Source: Symbiodinium natans (taxonomy: Eukaryota; Sar; Dinophyceae; Suessiales; Symbiodiniaceae). From it: a DNA stretch of 64,000 nt. Position numbers and translations under genes: made by a program. Where the stretch lies: the NCBI GenBank assembly GCA_905221605.1, contig CAJNDS010002084.1, positions 583,472-647,471 on the forward strand. Direction: 5' to 3'. Position 1 is the first letter of the stretch, and each line of letters starts with the position of its first letter. This document shows positions 21,895 to 32,800 of the stretch, piece after piece. Under the pieces are notes generated by a model that searched no databases, was not told the DNA's origin, and worked only from the letters and a program-made list of their open reading frames with translations.

Positions 21895-22055
21895 TATTCT
21901 TACGCCAAGGGAGGAGGGACCCTTTTTAAGGGATCTTACGGTTTCTTGAAGGGGCTACTTCGGTATATATGGACTATGTAAGGTATATCTAGGGGTTAAA
22001 TAGGGGAATGAGATTAAAGGTCCCTTCTATGGGCCCCTCCCCAGAAGAACCTTCA
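21895..22055. mobile_element. Family K TIR element, copy 1
   Basis: GGGAGGAGGGACCCTTT near the left end pairs with AAAGGTCCCTTC and GGGCCCCTCCCC near the right; the middle has TAGGGGTTAAATAGGGGAATGAGATTAAAGG. Related to the element at 54870 in opposite orientation. Confidence 0.55.
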
Positions 22056-22066
22056 AGCTGCCGAAT

Positions 22067-22171
22067 GTAGGAGCCTTAATAATTAGAATAGGGTTTTGGG
22101 CTATGAAAAAACATAATAAGAAGAGGGACCATAAGGGAATAATACTAGTCATTTTTCCGACCCCTACATTA
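22067..22171 (+). mobile_element. Family I element, copy 1
   Basis: TAGGAGCCTTAATAATTAGAATAGGGTTTTGGG, then GGGACCATAAGGGAATA and TTTTTCCGACCCCTA. The same order is seen at 46374; reversed copies are at 34474 and 42232. Confidence 0.75.
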
Positions 22172-22448
22172 CACCAACGTAACAGAATTTAGGGCTTGAA
22201 GACCTCCGACAGGTGGTCAATGAAACGCTGAAAACCCATTCACCAGGAACCTGAAGCAACCCTCCCACGCCCTAAATCCGATAATCCCGAAGCCCTAAGC
22301 CTCGAACCCTAAACCCGAAACCCTCAACCCTAAACCAGCCATAAGCCTCGAACCCTAAACCCTAAGCCCTAAACCCTAAACCCTAAACCCTAAACCCTAA
22401 ACCCTAAACCCTAAACCCTAAACCCTAAACCCTAAGCCCTATCAAGAG

Positions 22449-22545
22449 CGAAGGAGCACCGCGCCGAGCAACTCCAGGCCGATAAGCCCCCCACGATGGA
22501 CGGCGCGGAGGAAATCCAAGAGGAGGACGCCTCCTTTTTTCGTCC
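22449..22545 (+). CDS. Candidate exon, acidic (KEHRAEQLQADKPP / EEIQEEDAS)
   Basis: Starts at a CAAGAG acceptor after a CCCTAAA tract (22360-22440) and is followed by GTTAGGG and TTTAGGG sequence. Reads KEHRAEQLQADKPPTMDG and then an EEIQEEDAS stretch. Phase 1 start. No domain recognised. It might be the C-terminal part of the SARNP-like protein. Confidence 0.45.
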
Positions 22546-23103
22546 TCCCTGTTAGGGTCTATAGGGTTCAGGGTTTAGGGTTTAGGATGTGGGGTGCTTT
22601 TGGGGGTTAGGAGTTTAGAGAAAAATTAGGGACTAGAAAGTCAAAGTTTGGGGGGTTAGGGTGGGGTCCCCTCAGCTCATGTCGGCTTCATGAACAGCTG
22701 GGCATGGGGCACATGGCATTCGAGACATCGTCCAGGGGCTAAGGGCGTATCTGCGCCCCTAAACAAGCAGTGGGCAGCAACCCTAAACCCTAAACCCTAA
22801 ACCCTAAACCCTAAACCCTAAACTGCCCTAAACCCTACCAAAGGCGTGGCATGGGCAAACCCACAGACTCCAACCTTCAAGGAGTCGTGGCGACCGGCAA
22901 ACCCTGAGCCCCAAAAGGAGTGAGAGTCAAGAAGCGGCAGGGGACGTCGGCCCCCACCCCGAAACCCTAAACCCTAAACCCTAAACCCTAAACACAGTGT
23001 GGGCCCGGTGGTGCGGCTTCGCAACGTCGCGTCCAGACATGTATGCTAAGAGACAGGGTGTGCCGTGCGGTAACCGTTTCAGCATGCTGGCTCTACATCC
23101 GCC

Positions 23104-23125
23104 AGCATTCATGCCCCCCGGCCCC
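23104..23125. repeat. C homopolymer
   Basis: A run of about 16 C in a C-rich context. Confidence 0.8.
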
Positions 23126-23589
23126 CCCCCCCCCCCCACACACTCAATCGTGCGTTTTTTTGGGTTTGGGGTTTAAGGCTTCGGGTTATGGGTTTAGGGT
23201 TTCGTGGTGCACCCCTGCGGTTTGGGTTCTCCCCCTCTCTTCGTGCTGGGTCTGGCGGTTGAGGGCGGGCCAAGCATCAAGAAGGGCAGGCCGGAGGGAG
23301 GGGGAGTCGGGGGATATCACATGCGGAGGGAGGGGGGCGGGGGGTCGAGAAGGTGGAGCGCGGACACACATATGGGTATAAGCTTCAGGGTTTCACGGCG
23401 AGCAAGCGGACAGAACAACGCTTCAACACAGCACTTTGGCAGAATCAGTTTAGGGGTTTCCGAAAACTAGAGTACCTTTGAGGGTCCCTACATAGGGGAT
23501 TCTAGTCCATTTGAGGTATAGAAGGGTACTGTAAACCCTAAACCCTAAACCCTAAACCCTAAACCCTAAACCCCCTATTCCCCATTCAG

Positions 23590-23703
23590 AGAGCTACGGC
23601 AAGCGATCTCCGCCACCCTCCGAGGAGGCTCCCCAAGTTGCATCTACAATGCCGGAGGAGCAGTTGTCCCCTGAGAAGGCCCCGGCCACATTGAGCCTTC
23701 TTC
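23590..23703 (+). CDS. Candidate exon, Pro/Glu/Ser-rich
   Basis: Acceptor CATTCAG, phase 1, reading SYGKRSPPPSEEAPQVAS and then MPEEQLSPEKAPATLS. CCCTAAA lies upstream (23531-23573); a 28-nt G run and over 200 bp of TTTAGGG lie downstream. Disordered composition, no domain. Confidence 0.5.
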
Positions 23704-23712
23704 TTTTTAATG

Positions 23713-23950
23713 GGGGGGGGGGGGGGGGGGGGGGGGGGGTTTAGGGTTTAGGGTTTAGGGTTTAGGGTTTAGGGTTTAGGGTTTAGGGTTTAGGGTTTAG
23801 GGTTTAGGGTTTAGGGTTTCGTTTAGGGTTTAGGGTTTAGGGTTTAGGGTTTAGGGTTTAGGGTTTAGGGTTTAGGGTTTAGGGTTTAGGGTTTAGGGTT
23901 TAGGGTTTAGGGTTTAGGGTTTAGGGTTGGGGTGGGGGGGGGTGGGGGGG
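23713..23950 (+). repeat. G homopolymer plus long TTTAGGG tract
   Basis: About 28 G, then about 27 TTTAGGG units with a single interruption near 23818. Confidence 0.95.
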
Positions 23951-24465
23951 GGTAATAGATCATGAAGTGTAGCATATAATCTTCGACTACTACAGTGGTC
24001 AAGCAGCACTATACGACTTAGAGTTAAACAAGAAGCAATGCAGCAATTTAGGAATATGACCTTTTCTTAGTAGTAGAGTCTTAGAGTAGGTAACCTTTAA
24101 CCTCTTTGGGGTATTATAATCACCTTTTCATCCCAAAGGTTAACCCCCCAATTCCCCCAGGTTACTGGACAACTAAGTTAGTTCGGTCTTTCGGGCTTTC
24201 AGGCACAAAGGGCTGGCCGGCATCGTTGAGCATTCATGCCTTGACCGACTTGACGTGATCCATTCTGGTTTGCTATTTAACGCCTCGCTTCCTGCACAGA
24301 AAAACGTGGGCCAAACCCGAAGAACCGTAAATTACCCCAAGAAACCTAAAAACCCCACCAACCGTCAACCCTACAGAGCCCTAAAAACCCGAAGAACCCT
24401 AACCCTAAAAACCCTAAGTGTAGGGTTTATTGCTTGGGGTTTAAGCTCTTAGAGTTTAGGGTTTA

Positions 24466-24572
24466 TAGAGGGTTTATAGAGGGTTTATTCTATAGGGTTT
24501 ATAGGGTTTATAGGGTTTATAGGGTTTGTCGGGTTTATAGGGTTTATAGGGTTTATAGGGTTTATAGGGTTT
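24466..24572 (+). repeat. GGGTTTATA nonamer array
   Basis: About ten GGGTTTATA units. The same nonamer is expanded independently at 53866-53935. Confidence 0.85.
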
Positions 24573-25019
24573 ATACGTAGCTCTCTGGGTGCAGGCGGAG
24601 CTTGCGCCTCTCCCCTCCAAGGGCAGTTTTGGGCACCCAGAGCTTTGCAAGAAGCCCTGCCTGCGACTCGCCATGTAGGGTTTAGGGTTTAGGGTTTAGG
24701 GTTTCTGCTAAACCCTAGGCCCCCTAATGACGCCCTTGAACCCCTTGCGTTAGGGTTTGGGGTCCGAAACCCTACACGCTTCTGAAGGTCAGGAGTTCCG
24801 GGCTGGTTAAAAAGTGGGGTGTTTCGGAAGGGAGTAGGGTCTCCATGCCAAGGGCCTATGATATACCCTAAGGGTTTTTCGGGTTTAGGGTTTAGGGTTT
24901 AGGGCGTAGGGTTGCTATTTGGACTCATGTTCAGGGTGTGGGGATGAGGGTTTCCTCATGCCCATGGCTGGTTGGGCTGGCAGTCCTTTGCCCCCAGTGG
25001 GCCCTATAACCCTTAAATC

Positions 25020-25166
25020 CAAGGGTAGTTGTATGGGCCCTTAATATGGTCCCTTACCTCCTTTAAAGTGTTCTGAAGTATGGGGTCTTTAGGTTGTGTA
25101 GGGTATACAAGGGGTATTTAGGGGGTCCCCTTGTCAAGGCCCATACTGAGGGACCATGCAACTACG
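25020..25166. mobile_element. Family F element, copy 2 (full length)
   Basis: AAGGGTAGTTGTATGGGCCCTTAATATGGTCCC at the left pairs with TACTGAGGGACCATGCAACTAC at the right, about 145 bp apart. Confidence 0.7.
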
Positions 25167-25274
25167 CTGTGAAAGCCTAAACTGCACCTAAGGGGCTGCC
25201 TAACCAAGGCCCCCAGCAGGACTCGTTGCGGGCCGTAATCAGGCACAGCTAAAGAGTCCCGAGCGAATTCCGCA

Positions 25275-25422
25275 ATGGCTGCCCTTAGAATTTGGGGTTC
25301 GATCATGGGTCCTGCACAAGCATTTGGGGTCGGGAGGGTTGCGTGCTGGTGCTTCCTCCGAGGTTTCTCCGCTACGGCATTTGCCCGAAAGGCGTTCAAT
25401 GTGAATACTGCCGCTTGGCCCG
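25275..25422 (+). CDS. Unknown protein, exon 1 of 3
   Basis: Starts MAALRIWGSIMGPAQAFGVG and continues with a Cys/Trp/Phe-rich stretch, then FSATAFARKAF. The N-terminus is hydrophobic and basic with no acids, and may be an organelle-targeting peptide. The GT donor lies in TGGCCCG|GTGGTATC. Exons 1-3 together (148+124+244 nt) give 172 codons including the stop, so the frame closes exactly. No family recognised. Confidence 0.55.
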
Positions 25423-25502
25423 GTGGTATCCCGTTTTGCCCATTTTGTTGCTTTCATAGGTTCCCGTTATTCTCATATAGGGCTTCTGGGCCACCTGGTG
25501 AG

Positions 25503-25626
25503 GCCACGTGCCGCATGCCGGCCGTGCCGTGAAGCTTGACAAGCGTCAGCGAGACTCTTTGAAGGAGCTGAGCGAAGCGGCACTGCTCGGGTTGCTCTTG
25601 CCTCACCTCAACACCCGCGTTTCAAA
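25503..25626 (+). CDS. Unknown protein, exon 2 of 3
   Basis: Acceptor GGTGAG. Reads HVPHAGRAVKLDKRQRDSLK, then a leucine-rich helix ELSEAALLGLLLPHLNTRVS. Ends at TCAAA|GTTG, where a family A element supplies the next intron. The first intron is about 80 nt. Confidence 0.6.
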
Positions 25627-25733
25627 GTTGCTTGGTAGCCCAGTGGTACCCTTTACCCTTTTTTTGGTTATGGGTTCCCTTGTAGAATAACCAACCCAAA
25701 AAAGGGTGCCCTTATGTTTACTGGGCCACGAAG
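25627..25733 (+). mobile_element. Family A introner copy 1, forming a whole intron
   Basis: The 107-bp intron is essentially one TIR element: GTTG-CTTGGTAGCCCAGTGGTACC at the left, ACTGGGCCACGAAG-GTTG at the right. GTTG occurs at both junctions, with layout |GTTG...AAG|GTTG. The GT of the first GTTG is the donor, and the element end supplies the AG. Confidence 0.8.
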
Positions 25734-25977
25734 GTTGAATCTGCCCCAGGGTGCGGCAGACACGGTGCTCCTGATGGAGCAGCATTTGGCTTCCTTGCCT
25801 CATGAGCCTGAGGGGCATAGCATGGCGGCCTGGAAGATCAATCAGCTGAATCGGTTCTTGCGCCAGATGAGCTTTATGCGCTTGATTCGACTCGCCCCTT
25901 GCAGTGACCAGGGTGCCATTAAAGATGTGCTGGCACGCCTGCAGGGTAGCGAGGCCACTACTCAGCAACAGGTCTGA
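25734..25977 (+). CDS. Unknown protein, exon 3 of 3 (terminal)
   Basis: Reads LNLPQGAADTVLLMEQHLAS, then helical sequence including LNRFLRQMSFMRLIRLAPC and DVLARLQGSEATTQQQV before TGA. The long helical frame, splice-compatible phase and clean stop support a real gene. Function unknown. Confidence 0.65.
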
Positions 25978-26478
25978 GACTCGGTTGCGACCGCTGCCGA
26001 TCTCGGTGCATTGTGGTGGTGTGCGCAATGTGTTGCTTGTCATGTTATAGAGTCGTCGGGTTTGAAGTCTGAAACGGGGTTGCTATGTGAAAACAGCTGC
26101 GTCGCTCTCGTGGCGCTGGCGCAGAGCTATCTGTGATTTTTCAAGCTGAGGATTTTTTAATTCGTATTCACCGGCCTCACTGCTGGCAGTTAGAATCAAG
26201 GCAAGGACGTGATCAGAACAGAGCTTGCTAAAGTTCTCGATCCCTGGGCTGTCTGACGAAGTTCATGCTACCTAAACCTGGCTACAGATTCGTCAGCAGC
26301 CCTTTGCGGGAAGCCCATGAGCGTGCACAAAGCACGACCTGGTGCTGTCCGTTGCTAGCAGTTTGGGCTTCTCTGGGTTATGGGACTGCACCAGTTGGCG
26401 AAAACCTTCAGAAACCTTCAGAATGTGAGGATTTAGGCTGTAAAGGGTTCCCTTTCTCTCCTTCCCTTCGGTCTGCAG

Positions 26479-26634
26479 GGTTAGGGTTTAGGGCTTTAGG
26501 GGTTTAGGGGTTCAGGGCTTTAGGGGTTTAGGGGTTTAGGGGTTTAGGGGTTTAGGGGTTTAGGGCTTTAGGGCTTTAGGGCTTTAGGGGTTTAGGGGTT
26601 TAGGGTTTAGGGTTTAGGGTTTAGGGTTTAGGGT
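26479..26634 (+). repeat. TTTAGGGG / GGGCTTTA / TTTAGGG array
   Basis: Blocks of octamer and heptamer variants, each locally uniform. Confidence 0.9.
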
Positions 26635-26798
26635 ATCGCCAGCCGTGCCCTCAACGGGTGGTGGCCTGCGTGCTCAAATCCCGGAGCGGCCCGCCGGTAC
26701 GCGGGACATCCGCCGAGAATAAGTGACCAATTCGCTTCAGGCCACAGCTTGGGCTTGTGGTGGAAGCTTCCACGTAGGTTTCGGATGGCCCTTCTAAA

Positions 26799-26888
26799 CT
26801 AGGATGCCCAGCAGTACCCCTATTCCCTTTTTTTGGGGGGGAGGGGGGGTTTTGGTTCCCTTAGATCCTAGGTTACTGGGTAACCTAG
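26799..26888. mobile_element. Family C element, copy 2
   Basis: CTAGGATGCCCAGCAGTACCCCTATTCCC at the left, TAGGTTACTGGGTAACCTAG at the right. The AAGGGCACCC part seen in other copies is deleted. Confidence 0.75.
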
Positions 26889-26889
26889 T

Positions 26890-28060
26890 TAACCTTGCCG
26901 CCTAAACCCTAAATTCCCGTAGGTCCAGCTGCAGTGGAGGAAGCTCCACAGTGCCTAGTGCTTTGGAGAAGAGCACCTCATCAGGGGTGGTTTGAAAAGC
27001 TTTCCTGGGCTGAGGCCAGTATTGGGGCTTCAGGGGGCCGAACCCCTCACAGGCCCTGCACCCTGAAAACACCGAAACTTACCAAATGCACCCTAAAAGA
27101 ACCAGGGTTGCGGGGTTTATCGCTCTCCCCTGTGCCTCCTTGGGTCAACCCCCCCTGAAGCCCCTGCCGGCCGCATTCGTATAGATGCTATAGGCCGAGG
27201 GTTCGACTGGGCGGCCACGCGGCCTGCCGAAAGCAGTTACAGGTCGCTTCGCCCTTGGGTTTGAGGTAGTTTAAGGTTTGGGGTTTAGGGTTAAGGCCCG
27301 AGTGCAGCGGTGCTTTGTATTGAGTTTCAACTGGATTTAGATGAGTAGATTAGGTCTTTAGGACACTGCTCAAATCCCATTTCTAGTCTAGTATCTTAGT
27401 GATTTTAACGGCCCTGGCCCCCGGGAGAGGGGGGGGAGGGGGGGGGGGGAGTCCGGCCAATAAGTTCTTGTTTTCGGGAAGGGATTTCCAAGAGCTGTGG
27501 TCAGCAAGCTTATGGGTGAAAGGTGCGAGTGCTTGCGTCGAACCTTTGGCAAACCAGAAAGCTGCAAGTGTTGATCTCTCCTCCCTGCATGTGTATACCT
27601 CTTGCCCAAACAAAAATAAGAGGCATGACAAAATGTTGTACAGTGCAATGGGTCCGCCGGACAGTTTCGAAAACAGGGCTCACTCTGGAGTCTCGTTGTG
27701 CTGTAAACCAAATTCGGTTCTCTGCTGCCTTTGCCCTCTGGAGCCCGCGACCGGCCTCAAAAGTCTGCGCTTGTACAAACACGGCGTGCGGCTGCACCCT
27801 CCGTCGAGGCCCGGTGCCAGGCTCCAAGGAGGTTTCGGGTATGTTTAGAGGTTATAGGGGGGCCTTTCGGGCTGAGTTTGAGGTTTTCGGGGGTGAATTG
27901 GCTTAGGTAGTGGCCCCCTTTTCCTGTCTGTTATGGGCTGCGAGGGCAACGACAGGACACCGCGCCACGCAAGCTCCCCGTGGCTTGGCCCCCAAGGCCA
28001 CCAGCGCTTTGACCTCGCCACTTGCATGCATGAGCTTGGCGGAAAAGCGGAGCAGATACC
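26890..28060 (+). other. Interval without a firm exon
   Basis: Several overlapping open frames of 80-150 codons exist on both strands at 27380-27910, but none has a known motif and both strands are equally open. A G homopolymer lies at 27430-27449. Confidence 0.35.
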
Positions 28061-28166
28061 ATTAATTGCATAAGAACCCCCCCCCCCCCCAAAAAAAAAA
28101 AGAAATCTTCTTTATAAGGGTAATATAAAGGGGTTATTGTCTTTCATATTTTGGGGGTTCTTAGGC
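28061..28166. mobile_element. Family G element, copy 1
   Basis: TTGCATAAGAACCCC at the left and TTTGGGGGTTCTTA at the right, with CTTTATAAGGGTAATATAAAGG inside. Expanded C and A runs disturb the left arm. Confidence 0.6.
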
Positions 28167-28264
28167 GCGGGGGCCGGATCTAAGAGCCTCCGGCTCAAGC
28201 CGCCGACCCCGCAGGAGAACAGGGTGTTGCGTTTAGGGTCTAGCGGCCAACTCCCGGGATTCCC

Positions 28265-28390
28265 CAGGATGCCCAGTAGTACCCTTATTCCCTTTTTTTG
28301 GGGGGGGGGGGGGGGGTTAGGTTCCCTTTTAGACCCCTTCAAGCAAGAAGGGGCACCCTTTTTAAGCCTTGGTTTTTCTGGGCAGCCTAG
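28265..28390. mobile_element. Family C element, copy 3
   Basis: AGGATGCCCAGTAGTACCCTTATTCCC at the left, CTGGGCAGCCTAG at the right, and AAGCAAGAAGGGGCACCCTTTTTAAGCC inside. Confidence 0.8.
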
Positions 28391-28734
28391 ATTCAGGGTT
28401 TCGGGTTTTGGGTTTTGGGTTAGGGCTAGGAGGAGCCTCCCCTTCAGCGTCCAGGAGCTTTGCAGCTTTGCAGGGGGTGGGGGGGGGTCAGAGTCCCAGA
28501 AAGTTGAAAGGGTGATCAAGGGGGGGGGTATCAGGAAAATCCAAGATTTTTCGGAGGAGGAGGGCAGGAAAGGGAGGTCTCAGGCATGTTCCAAACAGGT
28601 TTTAGAGGGGTCCCAACAGAGGAAAAAGGGAGGTTTCACTTTCACCTCCGAAGCCCATCCCACACCCGCCGGGGTCCGCGGACTTAGAGCCTACACCCCA
28701 AAAGAAGAACTCTAAGCCCTAAACCCGAAAAGGT

Positions 28735-28804
28735 CGACACTGCAAAAGCGATAAGCGGCATCCTCCTCCCATGCAAACGCGACCTGCTCAAGTACAGCGG
28801 AGGG
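28735..28804 (+). CDS. Candidate exon VDTAKAISGILLPCKRDLLK
   Basis: Follows CGAAAAG with a stretch reading VDTAKAISGILLPCKRDLLK and YSGG. It lies upstream of the kinase exons and could encode part of its N-terminal extension. Boundaries are not certain. Confidence 0.35.
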
Positions 28805-29589
28805 AGTAGGCTTGGGTTTGGGGTCTTTAGGGTTTAGGGTTCAGTATTCTACCCAAAACACGAAACTAGTAGTATTCGGCCTTATGATCCGCCACAATCG
28901 GCCCTATCGCGGGCCTGTTTGGGGGGGGGGGGGGGGTTATCGGGTATAATAGCCCGTCCTGCCATGGCTCTGCGGCTTGCAGCCCATTCAACAATGGTGT
29001 ATTCTGAAAGAGACGGGTATCTGTCTTAGCCAGTTCCAACACCTTGTGGGGTTCAGGTTTAAGGTTTAGCCATGTTCAGCCCTAAAGGCTTTACTACGCG
29101 TGAGATTTTCGGTTTAGGGTTGTTTAGGGTTTAGGTCATCCCAACTCATCTTCGCGTCAGTTTCCTGCTGATTCTTTTGCGGCCATGGGTCTCCGCCAGC
29201 GTCGTCCTGGTGGCGCAGGCCATTTGATGCATGGGGGTTTATAGGGCTGATCACACTACACTACAGTACACTACCATACTATACTCTGCTATGCTATACT
29301 ATATACTCTACGTTTAGTTACGTATACTTTGTAGGTCTTTTTGTGCTTGTAGGGTTTTGAGACTCAGCCAGTTGAAGCCTTAGGGCAGGTAAAAGGAGTT
29401 ACTGGTGGGGTTTCGGGATGTGTGGTGGAGTGGGTATCCCTGGGTGTGGCCTTTTAGCACAGCCAAGATTGCTAGAACAGAGGTTCACTAGCAATTAAGC
29501 CCACAACTTAGATCAAGCAAGATCAAGGCTTTTTCAAGCACAGGAACATGACCATGAAGACACACCTGGGCAGAAAACCCACCGCACCC

Positions 29590-29623
<34 letters not shown>

Positions 29624-29629
29624 CCCCCA

Positions 29630-29847
29630 AAGGCCCGGAAACGCGAAACCCTCCTTCGAGGTAAGGCGCAGCAGGAGACCCTAAGCCCTAAACCCTAAAC
29701 CCTAAACCCTATACCCGAGGCAAGGCGCAGCAGGAGACCTCCTGCTTCGCCTTCCTGGGCCTCTGTTGGCCTTGGCACTCATCCTCCGTGTCCTTGGACG
29801 AGCCGGACGCCGAGGAGCTTCCTGATCTGCCCAGCGCCTGCCGAGAG
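29630..29847 (+). CDS. ABC1K 5' exons split by a telomeric mini-intron
   Basis: The frame [19 protein letters not shown] runs across a 59-nt GT-AG intron (29661-29719) and continues [13 protein letters not shown] and [18 protein letters not shown] to a GT donor. The Cys/Trp/Leu content early and acids later would suit a cleaved targeting segment plus linker. Assignment to the kinase gene rests on position and on phase 0 agreement with the next exon. Confidence 0.6.
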
Positions 29848-32800
29848 GTCCTTTTAAGGACCAAAAGAACCCTGAAAGGGTTTAGGGTTTAGGGTTTAGG
29901 GTTTAGGGTTTAGGGTTGATCTACCCTAATCGGGATTATAGTATGGGGTTTCTGAGTCCCAATTTTAGGGTTCATTTGGTCCCCAAGTGTGGTCGGGTTT
30001 GTAGGGTGTAGAGATTTAGGCACACAGGTCCAGGAATCCAAAAATTTGCCGTGTCAGGATCTGTCGAAGGCTCATATTCGGGTTTAGAGGGTTTAGAGGG
30101 TTATTAGGGTTTAGGGTTTCGTTGATTGTTGAGCTTGCAGGGTTTTAGCAGCCCGAGACGCCCATGCAGGTGCAAGGCTGCTTCAGCTGGAGCCTCCTGC
30201 GGCGTCGGGGGACGGTGGCTTGGCGACTTACGCCGGTGGCCACAAGGATCCTGGCGGACAACCTCCGCTCCTCGGACGCTGGGGTTTACGGTTTAGGCTG
30301 TTTAGGCTGTTCAGGCTGTTCAGGCTGTTTAGGCTGTTTAGGCTGTTTAGGCTGTTTAGGGTTTAGGGTTAGGGTGTAGGGTTTCGGGCTTAGGGTTTTG
30401 GGGGGTGGGGGGGGGGGGGGGGGGGTGTAGGTGGAGAATTCTAGTTTGGACTGTAGGTTGTCTAGTGTTCAGTGAGGAAGAGGGGGGGGGGGGCTTGACC
30501 TCTTTGAGGCATATTTGTTGCTTGCGGCCATGCTTCAAGCACATAAACCCTAACCCTGAACCCTGAACCAATCCGAAAACCCTAAACCCTAAACCCTAAA
30601 CCCTAAACCCTAAACCCTAAACCCTAAACCCTAAACCCTAAACCCTAAACCCTAAACCCTAAACCCTAAACCCTAAACCCTAAACCCGATCTTGAGGCTC
30701 TTCGGGCCCCCGCAAAGCTGTGGAGAACACTCAGCGTCTCCGCCTGGTCTTAGAGAGCCTGGGCCCAGCTTTCATCAAGCTCCTTGGTGCCCAAATGGAC
30801 CCTAAACTTGGGATCATGTACCCTATACTAAAATTCCCAATAAGGTACATCTACCGTATCCGACTATAATTCCCTTCAAGGTACATATACCCCACAACTA
30901 CTTTATAATTCCCGTTTAGGGTATATGAACCCTAAACCCTATACTACTATAATTCCCAGAAAAGGTATATATGCCTTTTTACCACTCTCATTCCCCTTGA
31001 GGTACATGAACCCTAAGCCCTTTTCGGGTTACCGTATCCGACTATAATTCCCTTGAGGTACATATACCCTATACTACTATAATTCCCATTAAGGTATACC
31101 GACCCTAAACCCAATACTACTATAAGACCCATAAAAGGTATAGATGAACCATATCAGCCATTTTCGGGTTCATGTCGTCCCCGAGGCTCGGCCAGGCAGC
31201 CGCCTCGAGGGAGGACGTGCTCAGCGATCGCGTGGCCGCGGAGCTCCGGAAGCTCTGCGACCAGGCCCCCAAGGGTTTGGGTTTTAGGGTTTAGGGTTTA
31301 GGGTTTAGGGCTTAGGGTTTAGGGTTTAGGGGTTTTAGGGGTTTTAGGGTTTAGGGTTTAGGGTTTAGGGTTTAGGGCCACAAAGAGCCAAATATCCCTT
31401 AATTAGGGAATCTTGCTTAATTTATATAGGGATCCTTAATCGTATTGGGCTCTTTAGGTTCTGGCTTCCGAAGTTACAGGGGTGGTGCCTTTTTGGGGAA
31501 CTTATTCTAGGGGAACCCTACCATATGGGGGCCCTTATTTTGAAAGGGAACCCTGCCGACTTGGGGTCCTTCTTCTAAAGGAACCTAAACCCTAAACCCT
31601 AAACCCTAAACCCTAAACCCTAAACCCTAAACCCTAAACCCTAAACCCTAAGCCAGGTCGCCCCCTTCCCGGACGACGAGGCAAGGCGCCTGGTGGCCGC
31701 CCAGCTGGGTTGCGGCGTTCGCCTGCCGCTTGGGCGCTGCGTGGCTGCTGCCAGCCTCGGCCAGGCTCGAAGCCCCCTAAACCCTAAACCCTAAACCCTA
31801 ATTAAACCCTAAACCCTAAACCCTAAACCCTATCCCAAATGTAAAGGCGCCAAACAAGGATTTCTTAGAGGAGTGTGGCCAGGTCTACCGCATTGAGAAG
31901 GACGGCCGCCACTACGCGCTGAAGGTGCAGCGGCCGGGCCTGAATCGAGCTCTGGCCATGGATGTCGTGATCCTGTCCCTTGGCCATATCCCCCTTGGGG
32001 AATTACTTTTTGTTTATATGAAACCCAATAGGGATATAAAAACTACCATTTTTATTGAGGTTCTAAGGGGAGTATAGTGGCCAGGGGTCCTGAAGTGCGG
32101 GTTTTTCTTCCTGTCTTATTTTCTGGGCCTGCCCCTTAAACACTTTAAAGGCTTGCTAGTGCTGCCACCTAAATCTTCTGAAACCTCCACAACCTCACAC
32201 CCTACAGCTGGCTGTACCCTAAACCCTGAACCCTGAACACCCTCAGCCCTCAACAGCTAGCCTAGGACCGGGAGTAGGCCCGTTTTTCTTTTTTAGGGTT
32301 GGGGTTCCCTTATAATCCCCTTAAAGCCAAAAAGGGTACCCTATTTTTTCCTAGGTTACTCCCGGTCTAGTAGCTCTCAAGGAAGGGCATCGCACGCTTC
32401 CTACGGCGCGTCATGCGCTGCTTCATGGCCGCTGCCGTGGACCCCGAGCAGGCCGTGGTAAACCCGGTAATGGTTGTCCTTAGCCTCAACCTCCGGGGTT
32501 TGCAGGCGACTAGTAGGGTTTAGGGTTTTGACTTTAGGTTTAGGGTTTAAGGTTTAGGGTTTGGGGTTTAGGGCGGGTACTCCGGCTGTCTCAGTTCAGC
32601 GAAGGAGTCTTATAGTGGTCAGGTCTGGAAGTGGGTGACCGTCACGCCCCAAGACGCCCGACGCTGCTTTGCGGGGGCCGGGTTTAGGGTTTAGGGTTTA
32701 AGGGGGGGAAGGGCTGCCCTGCAGGTAGTTGACGAGTGGGCCAAGACTCTTTGGGACGAGCTGCTGGGCTTCAACCCTGCCCCTAAACCCTAAACCCTAA

